Below are positions 1 through 6,111 of a stretch of DNA of 6,111 nucleotides, in pieces. Each line of letters opens with the position of its first letter. Within the stretch, counting starts at the first letter, position 1. A program made the position numbers and the translations under genes. The DNA lies in assembly GCA_947259685.1 (NCBI GenBank), contig CAMYNC010000193.1, positions 1-6,111 on the forward strand. Reading direction: 5' to 3'. The DNA comes from an uncultured Desulfuromonadales bacterium (lineage in GTDB: Bacteria; Desulfobacterota; Desulfuromonadia; Desulfuromonadales; Geopsychrobacteraceae). Under the pieces are notes generated by a model that made no database searches, had not been told where the DNA came from, and worked only from the letters and a program-made list of their open reading frames with translations.

Positions 1-1
1 G

Positions 2-118
2 TCATTTGTGAACGACCTCCAATATCAGGTTATCACGGTCACTGTCTGCCGCAAAGCCAGAATCAACGCCCGAAAGGGCCTTGATCGTAACGTTGGAAAT
101 TCTAATAGCATTGTGTAG
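2..118 (-). pseudogene. possible C-terminal remnant of an unidentified protein
   Basis: On the minus strand a frame reads toward a TGA stop at bases 4-2, and its last residues include SNVTIKALSGVDSGFAADSD followed by RDNLILEVVHK. The composition looks protein-like and the base content is lower in GC than the transposase gene beside it. No start codon or upstream part of a gene is visible: continuing upstream, the frame passes through low-quality sequence and meets the stop codon of the transposase gene at 205-203, so the two share a frame. It could be the tail of a gene cut by the mobile element, or chance coding in a short stretch. I do not recognise the family and assign no function. Confidence 0.22.
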
Positions 119-1546
119 CTGGCAGGGCGGGATGAGGGTAGGCAGATGTGAGTGAGACGCGATGCGCAGGGAATCAGCGCCGGCTCCGACGGCCGTTTTT
201 TCTCAGTTCGCGTTGTCTCGACGACGCGGACGCGCTGGCAACGGCAGACGCGCCAGCAGCCACGGCACTAACGACCGCGGACGCTGACCGAAGAAACGCT
301 CCGCCGCCGTTGTCCCGTCACGTCGCTCGATCAAGTAGTTGTGCAACACCCGGATCGCGCCCAGTTTTCGGACCGTCAACCGGTGCAACCCGTGATGCCG
401 TAACGATAATTGTCCATTGTGCCCCTCCACGCAGGAACTGCTCCGCTGGAACAGGTCCGCACACTCGCGTGCTTTGGCTTCCAGGTCCTGCTGTTCGGCC
501 TCGGTCAACGTGCCCCACACACCGTCCGGAGAGCGGGCTCGGGCCAAAATCTCGTCCGCCCGTTCACGCAACCGCTGACGCTCCGCCGCCGTCTTCGCTT
601 TCCCCGCCACCGATTCCAGATACAGACCGGGGAGCAACTGCTCACGCAGCCACTGGGCCGTCGCCGCCGGTAACTGCCACGAAGCCAACCGTCGGCTCAC
701 GGTCGTCCAGAAAAACAAGATCGTGCTCTGCATCGACGCCAACACCCGGCGGGCCTTGGCCAGTTTCGCTTTGGCCCGCGCCGACAATCCGGCCTGGTCC
801 GCGATCCGGTCCAACTGATCGAAATGGCCGCTCAGACGCCGGCCGACTTTGTCCGCATCGACCGGCTGGCCGGTCTCCAAATCAATCGGATGGTAGTCGT
901 GTGAGATCGCCTGACGGGCCTCGGTCGCTTGCTGTTGCCGTTGTTGACAGGCGGTCACTTGCTGGCGGATCTCGGCTTCCGCGGTCAAAGCCTGGTCCAG
1001 TTGCTGTTGGAGTTCGACGACGCCGGACGACTGCGGGCATTGCTGCTGGCAAGCCGCCAGTTCCTGCTGCCGCTGGTCCGTCTGCTGCGTGGCGGCGATG
1101 GCCGCTTCATGAGCACGCCGGGTCTGACCGGCCAGGGCCAGGCTGGTGGCTTGCACGGTGTCGTGCTGAACGTGGAACAGATCGGGAGAATGATGGGCGC
1201 CGAGGTGCTGTTGGGTGTGCGCGATGAGGGCACTGGCCTGGTCGCTGGTGACCTGACAAACGGTCACCGGCCAGTCGGCCAACCGCTCGTCGAGACAGGC
1301 GTTCCAGGTTTCCGCGTCGCGCCGGGGGGCATACTGTTCCAGCAGCAGGAAATTGGAAACCGGCTCGATAGCCACCAGACAGATTTGCGGATGAAAGGTT
1401 TCGTCTTCGCAGACGCTGATCTGGCGAGGCGGCATTTGGGCGGCCAGTCGTTGCTCTTCCTGCTCGCCGAACTCGGCCAGCGCCGTTTCCAGACGCGCGG
1501 CGAAATCCTGCTGGGCTCCGTAGGAAGCGGGCAGGAATTCGTCGAG
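119..1546 (-). mobile_element. partial insertion-sequence-like element, one end missing
   Basis: This GC-rich block is occupied almost entirely by a transposase-like gene read on the minus strand. The left limit is a guess: it is placed where the short remnant frame ends and the sequence becomes G-rich (about 113-150). The right limit is the abrupt change to rpoC at about 1535-1550. The transposase reading frame is cut there, so the 5' end of the element with its terminal repeat is absent, and no inverted-repeat pair or target duplication can be tested. The name of the IS family cannot be given from what is visible. Confidence 0.4.
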
Positions 1547-1582
1547 TCCGCTGAGAAGCAGGCACTGGAAGTTGAGAACCAA
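203..1582 (-). CDS. DDE transposase-like protein (DUF6399-type C-terminus), N-terminally truncated
   Basis: The open frame gives 459 residues from a TTG at 1582-1580 to a TGA at 205-203. Its first dozen or so residues ([12 protein letters not shown]) are only rpoC read backwards, so true homology probably begins near [10 protein letters not shown] (residues 13-22) and the real N-terminus is missing. Residues 54-83 ([11 protein letters not shown], then [17 protein letters not shown]) and 108-120 ([13 protein letters not shown]) look like the first and fourth strands of an RNase H fold, with candidate catalytic D60 and D114. DLFHVQHD follows at 134-141. Residues about 150-225 are Gln/Ala/Glu-rich and probably a coiled-coil insert. 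The third acid is plausibly E386 in [18 protein letters not shown], followed by [11 protein letters not shown] and [12 protein letters not shown], which I associate with DUF6399. The expected role is cut-and-paste DNA transposition; this copy is probably inactive. GC content is far higher than in the ribosomal genes. Fold and family are inferred from motifs. Confidence 0.62.
   Translation of the reverse strand: MVLNFQCLLLSGLDEFLPASYGAQQDFAARLETALAEFGEQEEQRLAAQMPPRQISVCEDETFHPQICLVAIEPVSNFLLLEQYAPRRDAETWNACLDERLADWPVTVCQVTSDQASALIAHTQQHLGAHHSPDLFHVQHDTVQATSLALAGQTRRAHEAAIAATQQTDQRQQELAACQQQCPQSSGVVELQQQLDQALTAEAEIRQQVTACQQRQQQATEARQAISHDYHPIDLETGQPVDADKVGRRLSGHFDQLDRIADQAGLSARAKAKLAKARRVLASMQSTILFFWTTVSRRLASWQLPAATAQWLREQLLPGLYLESVAGKAKTAAERQRLRERADEILARARSPDGVWGTLTEAEQQDLEAKARECADLFQRSSSCVEGHNGQLSLRHHGLHRLTVRKLGAIRVLHNYLIERRDGTTAAERFFGQRPRSLVPWLLARLPLPARPRRRDNAN
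1535..1550. other. junction between transposase-like DNA and rpoC
   Basis: Left of this point the minus strand encodes the transposase-like protein ([10 protein letters not shown]). Right of it the plus strand encodes RpoC ([13 protein letters not shown]). Both genes are broken exactly here and GC content falls sharply. An EcoRI recognition site (GAATTC) lies at 1535-1540, and the rpoC-like wording starts within one to four codons after it. The exact crossover cannot be fixed to the base because neither parent sequence is available. A cloning, amplification or assembly chimera is favoured over a natural insertion. Confidence 0.75.
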
Positions 1583-3679
1583 TACTCGGACGGTCTGATC
1601 ACGGACGGCGAGAAATATAATAAGATTGTCGACATCTGGTCCAAAATTACGGACAAAGTGGCCAAGGAAATGATGGATGAGATGGCCGTCGATTTCATGC
1701 GCAATAGCAAAAATGAGCTGGTAGAATCCAAAAGTTTTAATTCTGTTTTCATCATGGCTGACTCCGGTGCTCGTGGCTCAAAAGATCAGATCCGCCAGCT
1801 TGCCGGTATGCGTGGTTTGATGGCCAAGCCTACTGGTGAGATCATTGAAACCCCTATTAAGGCAAACTTTCGTGAAGGGCTAAATGTTCTTGAGTATTTC
1901 ATCTCAACACATGGTGCCCGAAAAGGTCTTGCAGACACTGCTCTTAAAACAGCTAACTCGGGATACCTTACTCGGAGACTGGTAGACGTTGCCCAAGATT
2001 CCACCATAGTTGAAAAAGATTGTGGAACCATGAAGGGACTTCTCGCTGAACCACTTATTGAAGGTGGTGAAGTTATTGTTCGTATTGGTGATCGTATTCT
2101 TGGTCGAGTTGCTCTTGAAGATGTAGTGGATCCTTACTCTGGTGAAATTCTCGTGGAAATGGATGAGGAAATTACTGAAGAAAAGGTTCAAATAATTGAA
2201 GCTGCTGGCATTGACCATGTCAATATTCGCTCTGTTTTAACCTGTGAATCTCGACGCGGTGTCTGCGCTGCTTGTTATGGACGTGATCTTGGTAGAGGTC
2301 ATATGGTGAATATCGGTGAGGCTGTTGGTATTATAGCTGCCCAGTCAATTGGTGAGCCTGGTACTCAGCTCACAATGCGTACATTCCATATCGGTGGAAC
2401 AGCAAGTCGTTCTGTTGAACAGGCTGAAATTCGTTCCCAACGTGGCGGTGTTGTGAAGTATCGTGACCTCCACTCAGCAACCAATGATTCCGGTTATGAG
2501 ATTGTCATGAATCGTAATGCCGAGGTTGTTGTTCTTGATGAAGAAGAAAGAGAACGTGAGCGCTATCCGATTAATTATGGTGCTCAGCTTTTCGTGAAAG
2601 ATGGTGCCAAGGTAGATCCTGGAACGATTATTGGCGACTGGGATGCTTTCTCCATTCCAATTGTTTCTGAACTTGGTGGTAAAATCAAATATGGTGATAT
2701 CATCGAAGGTGAAACTATGCAGGAGAGGGTTGATCCAGTTACGGGTAAAGTCAGTAAAGTTATTACTCATCCCACTACTTCTAAGCAGGTTAATCCTCGA
2801 ATAGCGATCAAAGATGGTAGGGGACGAACCTTAAAACTTGCTGATGGTCAAGCTCAAGCCCGATATCTTCTTCCTGTTGGATCCATTATTACCGTTGATG
2901 AAGGTGATGAAATCAGGCCAGCGACTGTTATTGCAAAAATTCCAAGGGAAACTACAAAAACAAAAGATATTACCGGTGGTTTGCCAAGGGTTGCAGAGTT
3001 GTTTGAGGTCAGAAAACCGAAAGAGCAAGCCATTATCACTGAAATCGACGGTCGTGTAACCTATGGTAAGGATCTGAAAGGAAAACGAAGGGTCGTTATT
3101 ACTCCAGAGACCGGAGAACCAAAAGAATATCTTATCCCTAAGGCCAAACATATCAGTGTTCATGAAGGTGATTATGTAAAAGCTGGTGAGCAGCTCATGG
3201 ATGGATCTGTTTTGCCAAACGATATTTTGCGTGTTCTCGGTGCTGAAGAACTTGCTCGTTTCCTTGTGAACGAGATTCAGGAGGTTTACAGGCTTCAAGG
3301 TGTAAAGATCAATGATAAACATATTGAAGTCATCGTTCGCCAGATGTTGAAACGTGTACGGATTACCGATTCAGGTGATTCCAAATTCATGCTTGATCAA
3401 CATATTGAATGGTATAAGTTTAGGGAGGAAAATGAAAAAATGCTTGCAGCAGGATTGCAACCAGCTTCTGCTGAACCTCTCCTTCTCGGTGTTACCAAGG
3501 CCTCTCTAAGTACAGATTCATTTATATCTGCAGCCTCCTTCCAGGAGACTACCAAGGTCCTTACCAACGCAGCTATGTCTGGTAAGGTTGACTATCTCAC
3601 AGGTCTGAAGGAAAACGTAATAATGGGTAGACTGATTTCAGCGGGTACTGGTCTATCTCGTTATAACATTCCTGAATAG
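1541..3679 (+). CDS. rpoC: DNA-directed RNA polymerase subunit beta', C-terminal half (5' truncated)
   Basis: This encodes about 710 residues matching the C-terminal half of beta', which with beta forms the RNA polymerase active-site cleft. Visible landmarks are the [20 protein letters not shown] segment, the bridge helix (about 1885-1995, including [20 protein letters not shown]), and the four zinc-binding cysteines (codons at 2021, 2243, 2264 and 2273, pattern C-x73-C-x6-C-x2-C). The first trigger-loop arm has TMRTFHIGG, with Met 2375, Arg 2378 and His 2387; the second arm has [20 protein letters not shown] from 2966. About 185 residues lie between the arms, the size of the Gram-negative SI3 insertion. 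The C-terminus ([29 protein letters not shown]) is complete and ends at TAG. The clamp, zipper and catalytic NADFDGD motif, roughly 660 residues, are missing. The frame stays open upstream to 929, but that part is antisense of the transposase gene. Without its N-terminal half the product could not be a working beta'. No terminator precedes rpsL. Confidence 0.95.
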   Translation, partial: VESAEKQALEVENQYSDGLITDGEKYNKIVDIWSKITDKVAKEMMDEMAVDFMRNSKNELVESKSFNSVFIMADSGARGSKDQIRQLAGMRGLMAKPTGEIIETPIKANFREGLNVLEYFISTHGARKGLADTALKTANSGYLTRRLVDVAQDSTIVEKDCGTMKGLLAEPLIEGGEVIVRIGDRILGRVALEDVVDPYSGEILVEMDEEITEEKVQIIEAAGIDHVNIRSVLTCESRRGVCAACYGRDLGRGHMVNIGEAVGIIAAQSIGEPGTQLTMRTFHIGGTASRSVEQAEIRSQRGGVVKYRDLHSATNDSGYEIVMNRNAEVVVLDEEERERERYPINYGAQLFVKDGAKVDPGTIIGDWDAFSIPIVSELGGKIKYGDIIEGETMQERVDPVTGKVSKVITHPTTSKQVNPRIAIKDGRGRTLKLADGQAQARYLLPVGSIITVDEGDEIRPATVIAKIPRETTKTKDITGGLPRVAELFEVRKPKEQAIITEIDGRVTYGKDLKGKRRVVITPETGEPKEYLIPKAKHISVHEGDYVKAGEQLMDGSVLPNDILRVLGAEELARFLVNEIQEVYRLQGVKINDKHIEVIVRQMLKRVRITDSGDSKFMLDQHIEWYKFREENEKMLAAGLQPASAEPLLLGVTKASLSTDSFISAASFQETTKVLTNAAMSGKVDYLTGLKENVIMGRLISAGTGLSRYNIPE

Positions 3680-3698
3680 CTATTAAGTGATTTTAAAC

Positions 3699-3727
3699 TT
3701 GACACAAACAGTAGACTTCGATAATAT
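3699..3727 (+). promoter_or_regulatory. sigma70-like promoter upstream of rpsL
   Basis: The 108-base rpoC-rpsL gap contains a perfect TTGACA at 3699-3704. With a 17-base spacer this is followed by TAATAT at 3722-3727 (four of six matches to TATAAT). An alternative -10, GATAAT at 3720-3725, matches five of six but leaves a 15-base spacer. The surroundings are AT-rich, as expected. It would give rpsL-rpsG their own transcription besides read-through from rpoC. The start site is predicted only from the boxes. Confidence 0.6.
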
Positions 3728-3787
3728 ATACTCTTTCGTGTCTGCCAAATAACTAGGCAAATATTTTTATCATATAAAGGAAGTAAG

Positions 3788-4159
3788 ATGCCGACAATCA
3801 ATCAGCTTGTCAGAAAGCGAAGAAAGAAAATCGTTAAAAGGGGCAATACACCTGCTCTGCAAAGTTGTCCGCAGAGACGTGGTGTGTGTGTACGTGTTTA
3901 TACGACAACTCCTAAGAAGCCTAACTCAGCTTTACGTAAGGTAGCGAGGGTAAGGTTAACTAACGGTATAGAGGTAACCTCCTATATCCCTGGTATCGGG
4001 CATAATCTTCAGGAGCATTCAGTTGTTCTGATTCGTGGTGGTCGTGTAAAAGACCTTCCCGGTGTTCGTTATCATGTCATTCGGGGTACACTGGATACAT
4101 TAGGGGTTTCAGATCGTCGTCAAGGACGGTCTAAATACGGTGCAAAGCGTCCTAAATAA
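3788..4159 (+). CDS. rpsL: 30S ribosomal protein S12
   Basis: The product is 123 residues, the normal length. S12 sits at the interface side of the 30S subunit near the decoding centre and helps control tRNA selection accuracy. Family signatures are clear: [10 protein letters not shown] at the N-terminus, [20 protein letters not shown] (residues 27-46), [34 protein letters not shown] and [10 protein letters not shown] at the C-terminus. K43 and K88, where streptomycin-resistance changes are known in other bacteria, carry the usual lysines, so the sequence has the sensitive configuration. D89 in KDLPGVRYH matches the aspartate that RimO methylthiolates in E. coli. The ATG follows an AAAGGAA ribosome-binding site (3776-3782) at close spacing. 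A promoter lies in the gap before it and rpsG follows after 38 bases, so the two are almost certainly co-transcribed. Confidence 0.98.
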   Translation: MPTINQLVRKRRKKIVKRGNTPALQSCPQRRGVCVRVYTTTPKKPNSALRKVARVRLTNGIEVTSYIPGIGHNLQEHSVVLIRGGRVKDLPGVRYHVIRGTLDTLGVSDRRQGRSKYGAKRPK

Positions 4160-4164
4160 ACCGC

Positions 4165-4195
4165 TTAACTGTTTGTTTAGTTTTGGAGTAGTTAA
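4165..4195 (+). promoter_or_regulatory. inverted repeat looping out the rpsG ribosome-binding site
   Basis: TTAACT at 4165-4170 is perfectly complementary to AGTTAA at 4190-4195. The 19-base loop between them contains the rpsG Shine-Dalgarno GGAG (4185-4188), and the stem ends two bases before the ATG at 4198. G-U pairs could extend the stem inward by two. In E. coli, S7 represses the str operon by binding RNA between rpsL and rpsG; whether this much shorter spacer does the same is inference. The stem is AU-rich and weak. Confidence 0.35.
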
Positions 4196-4197
4196 TT

Positions 4198-4671
4198 ATG
4201 CCTAGAAGAAAAGTAGCTAATAGAAAATCTGTCAAACCAGATCCTCGCTTCAACAGCCTGTTGGTGTCTAAGTTTACCAATCGGTTAATGCAGGATGGTA
4301 AAAAAAGTCTTGCGAGACGGATATTATATGATGCTTTTGATATAATTGAAAAAAAGATTGCTGACGAAGAGCCACTTGCGGTTTTTGAGACGGCAATGGA
4401 TAATGTCAGGCCTCGGGTTGAAGTTAAGTCCCGACGGGTTGGTGGTGCCACCTATCAGGTACCGGTTGAGGTGAGGCCAGAGCGAAGGAATGCTCTTGCT
4501 ATCCGCTGGATAATTGGTTTTGCTAATGGCCGATCAGGTGTGGATATGTCTCAAAGTCTCGCTGCTGAGTTGATGGATTCTTATAATAATCGTGGCTCAT
4601 CAGTGAAGAAGAAAGACGACACACACAAGATGGCAGAAGCTAATAAGGCTTTCGCGCATTACAGATGGTAG
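4198..4671 (+). CDS. rpsG: 30S ribosomal protein S7
   Basis: The product is 157 residues, within the usual bacterial range. S7 binds the 3' major domain of 16S rRNA, starts assembly of the 30S head and lines the E-site exit. Characteristic segments are [79 protein letters not shown] and, near the end, [25 protein letters not shown] wording. The ATG is supported by GGAG at 4185-4188, nine bases upstream, and by the conserved PRRK start. It lies 38 bases after rpsL, consistent with one str-type transcript. In E. coli S7 is the autogenous repressor of this operon. Downstream is an unusual 134-base gap with hairpins before fusA. Confidence 0.98.
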   Translation: MPRRKVANRKSVKPDPRFNSLLVSKFTNRLMQDGKKSLARRILYDAFDIIEKKIADEEPLAVFETAMDNVRPRVEVKSRRVGGATYQVPVEVRPERRNALAIRWIIGFANGRSGVDMSQSLAAELMDSYNNRGSSVKKKDDTHKMAEANKAFAHYRW

Positions 4672-4718
4672 GTTGCTTGTGTGTAATTGATTTTTTTACC
4701 TAAGTGTGAAAAAGAACA

Positions 4719-4747
4719 TTGACAAGCAAGTCTTGCTGCTGTAGATA
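4719..4747 (+). promoter_or_regulatory. possible promoter for fusA (good -35, poor -10)
   Basis: A perfect TTGACA occurs at 4719-4724. At the ideal 17-base spacing the hexamer is TAGATA (4742-4747), only three of six matches to TATAAT, and it lacks the final T. The -10 falls inside the terminator-like hairpin at 4734-4755, so transcription starting here would begin beyond most of that hairpin and escape it. The -35 is convincing by sequence alone; the promoter as a whole is not. Confidence 0.28.
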
Positions 4748-4760
4748 CAGCAGCATTTTT
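4734..4760 (+). terminator. terminator-like hairpin between rpsG and fusA
   Basis: TGCTGCTGT (4734-4742) is perfectly complementary to ACAGCAGCA (4747-4755), with AGAT as the loop. TTTTT follows directly at 4756-4760. This fits the shape of an intrinsic terminator, although the U-tract is short and the stem has only five G-C pairs, so partial termination or attenuation is likelier than a full stop. An operator or an RNA processing site is also possible. It lies 62 bases after the rpsG stop codon and 45 bases before the fusA start. Confidence 0.55.
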
Positions 4761-4794
4761 AAAAACGAAAACAGCGAATGAAGCTAAAGAATAT

Positions 4795-4802
4795 AGGAAA
4801 AG
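4795..4802 (+). promoter_or_regulatory. Shine-Dalgarno sequence fixing the GTG start of fusA
   Basis: AGGA at 4795-4798, within AGGAAAAG, lies seven bases before the GTG at 4806. An in-frame TAG at 4794-4796 rules out any earlier start. The next in-frame ATG, at residue 16, lies inside the conserved [14 protein letters not shown] and would remove the first strand of the G domain. Confidence 0.6.
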
Positions 4803-4805
4803 AAA

Positions 4806-6111
4806 GTGGCTGGAGGAGGAACATTATCCAACCTGCGTAATATCGGGATTATGGCCCATATTGATGCTGGGAAGACCACTACTACAGAACGTATTCTTTT
4901 TTATTCGGGAAAGTCACATAAGATTGGTGAAGTTCATGATGGTACTGCAGTCATGGACTGGATGGAACAGGAGCAGGAAAGAGGAATTACCATTACCTCT
5001 GCTGCTACAACCTGCACCTGGAACGATTTTAAAATAAACATAATTGATACACCTGGGCATGTCGATTTCACCGTAGAGGTGGAAAGGTCACTCAGGGTAT
5101 TAGACGGCGCAATAGCAGTTTTTTGCGCAGTTGGAGGCGTTGAGCCTCAATCGGAAACTGTTTGGCGACAAGCTGATCACTACCGAGTTCCACGGATTGC
5201 CTTTGTTAATAAGATGGATCGAGTCGGATCTGACTTTAAAAGGTGTGTTGAGGATCTCGAGAGTAAGCTTGGTGCGAATACAGCAGTAGTTGCACTGCCG
5301 GTAGGCAGTGAAGAAACCTTCAGTGGTACTATCGATTTGATAGAACAGAGGATGCTAATTTTTGATGAAGCATCTAAAGGGCTGAAGGTTCTAGTAGAGA
5401 GTATCCCCGATGAACTAAAGGAAGAATCTACGGCCGCCCGTATGACACTTCTCGAGAAGTTGGCCGACTTCGATGAGGATGTCATGGAAAAATTTCTTAA
5501 TGACGAAGAAATTTCTCCCGCTGAAATGCGCAAAGCTCTCAGGAGTGCGACCTTGTCACTAGACTTGGTCCCGGTTTTATGTGGTAGCGCTTTTAAGAAT
5601 AAAGGTGTTCAACCACTCCTGGATGCTGTTACACACTATTTACCATCTCCGGTAGATATCCCTCCAGTGGAGGGTGTTGACAAGTCGGATACGATAATAG
5701 CGCGCAAGGCAGACAATGGTGAGAAATTCTGTGGCCTTATTTTCAAACTACAAGCAGATTCATTTGTAGGCAACCTTGCGTTTGTCAGAGTATATTCCGG
5801 CGAACTAAAAATGGGTGCCAAGATATATAATCCTCTTAAGAAAAAGAAGGAGAAGATATCAAAACTGCTCAAGCTCCACGCAAATAAACGCGAGGAAGTC
5901 AATTCTATTTCCACAGGAGATATAGGAGCAGTTGTTGGGCTTAAGTTCACCACAACAGGTGACACTCTATGTGGTGCTGGTGACTATATTGTTCTTGATA
6001 CAATGGAGTTTCCTGAGCCTGTCATAGGGGTTGCAATTGAGCCTAAAACAAAAGCAGATGAAGGAAAGCTTGCTGAAACCCTTGAAAAAATAGTCAAGGA
6101 AGATCCAAGCT
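4806..6111 (+). CDS. fusA: elongation factor G, N-terminal 435 residues (3' truncated by window edge)
   Basis: EF-G is the GTPase that drives tRNA-mRNA translocation and, with RRF, ribosome recycling. All G-domain motifs are present: AHIDAGKT (residues 17-24, P-loop), RGITIT (59-64, switch I), DTPGH (81-85, with the catalytic-type His85), NKMD (135-138) and GSAF (260-263). Domain II follows with [28 protein letters not shown] and TTTGDTLC, and the fragment ends at EDPS in the domain III region. About 435 of roughly 690 residues are seen. Translation begins at GTG, giving [15 protein letters not shown] basic stretch, [15 protein letters not shown], replaces a less charged loop usual in domain II. 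The gene follows rpsG after an unusually structured 134-base gap. It is the str-operon copy by position; whether it belongs to the canonical EF-G class or to a second paralogous class common in delta-type bacteria cannot be settled without a tree. Confidence 0.95.
   Translation, partial: MAGGGTLSNLRNIGIMAHIDAGKTTTTERILFYSGKSHKIGEVHDGTAVMDWMEQEQERGITITSAATTCTWNDFKINIIDTPGHVDFTVEVERSLRVLDGAIAVFCAVGGVEPQSETVWRQADHYRVPRIAFVNKMDRVGSDFKRCVEDLESKLGANTAVVALPVGSEETFSGTIDLIEQRMLIFDEASKGLKVLVESIPDELKEESTAARMTLLEKLADFDEDVMEKFLNDEEISPAEMRKALRSATLSLDLVPVLCGSAFKNKGVQPLLDAVTHYLPSPVDIPPVEGVDKSDTIIARKADNGEKFCGLIFKLQADSFVGNLAFVRVYSGELKMGAKIYNPLKKKKEKISKLLKLHANKREEVNSISTGDIGAVVGLKFTTTGDTLCGAGDYIVLDTMEFPEPVIGVAIEPKTKADEGKLAETLEKIVKEDPS

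Noticed and set aside
68..79. GCCC-GAAA-GGGC perfect small hairpin
   Set aside because: Four base pairs only, no U-tract, and it lies in a possible coding remnant; probably chance.
181..201. CGGC...GCCG followed by six T on the plus strand, terminator-like
   Set aside because: The stem has four pairs and no plus-strand gene precedes it; for the minus-strand gene the tract would be A, not T.
148..1227. Long plus-strand frame of 359 residues rich in Pro, Arg, Ser and Thr
   Set aside because: It lies antisense to the transposase gene in GC-rich DNA and its wording is low-complexity with no family motif.
985..1755. Several minus-strand frames across the transposase/rpoC junction
   Set aside because: They are out of frame with the recognisable transposase and partly antisense to RpoC; no protein-like motifs are visible.
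2831..3322. Minus-strand frame of 163 residues rich in Phe, Asn and Ser
   Set aside because: It is antisense to well-conserved RpoC sequence; the residue bias is a by-product of the opposite-strand codons.
3730..3740. ACTCTTTCG resembling a boxA antitermination element
   Set aside because: Only the CTCTTT core agrees and no boxB or boxC partner is visible.
3743..3770. TGCC...GGCA with a following T-rich run before rpsL
   Set aside because: Only four pairs with a nine-base loop; too weak for a terminator, and it lies just upstream of the rpsL ribosome-binding site.
6107..6111. Window ends in AAGCT, one base short of a HindIII site, hinting at a restriction-cut clone end
   Set aside because: Other HindIII sites (for example 5265-5270) remain uncut inside, and the bases simply encode the EDPS(F) of EF-G; no conclusion is possible.

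Overview
The window joins two unlike pieces of DNA. Bases 1 to about 1540 are GC-rich. They hold, on the minus strand, most of a transposase-like gene with an RNase H-type DDE signature, a long Gln-rich coiled-coil insert and a C-terminal segment resembling what I know as DUF6399. Beyond its stop codon, at about 2-118, lies a short frame that reads like the last residues of another, unidentified protein.

From about 1541 to the end the DNA is AT-richer and shows the classic bacterial rpoC - rpsL - rpsG - fusA order, all on the plus strand. rpoC has lost its 5' half: only about 710 C-terminal residues remain. rpsL and rpsG are complete. fusA starts at a GTG codon and runs off the right edge after 435 codons. 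The C-terminal half of beta' carries the large insertion between the trigger-loop arms found in Gram-negative bacteria. The wording of RpoC and of the EF-G G domain suggests a sulfate-reducer-like Desulfobacterota organism (Desulfobulbales or a neighbour). That placement rests on family memory, not on a search.

The main oddity is the junction at about 1535-1550. There the transposase gene lacks its N-terminus and rpoC lacks its catalytic half, and composition changes within a few bases. An EcoRI site (1535-1540) sits at the break. rpoC is essential, and neither gene is intact on its far side, so a cloning, amplification or assembly chimera is the simplest reading. A real rearrangement in a cell with a second rpoC is the alternative.

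The housekeeping genes supply the catalytic centre of RNA polymerase (beta'), two small-subunit ribosomal proteins (S12, S7) and the translocase EF-G. A sigma70-like promoter lies in the rpoC-rpsL gap. A hairpin in the rpsL-rpsG gap loops out the rpsG Shine-Dalgarno sequence. The rpsG-fusA gap holds a terminator-like hairpin with upstream segments that could compete for it, and a TTGACA box, so fusA may be controlled partly apart from the ribosomal protein genes. I see no new defence, CRISPR or biosynthetic system here.
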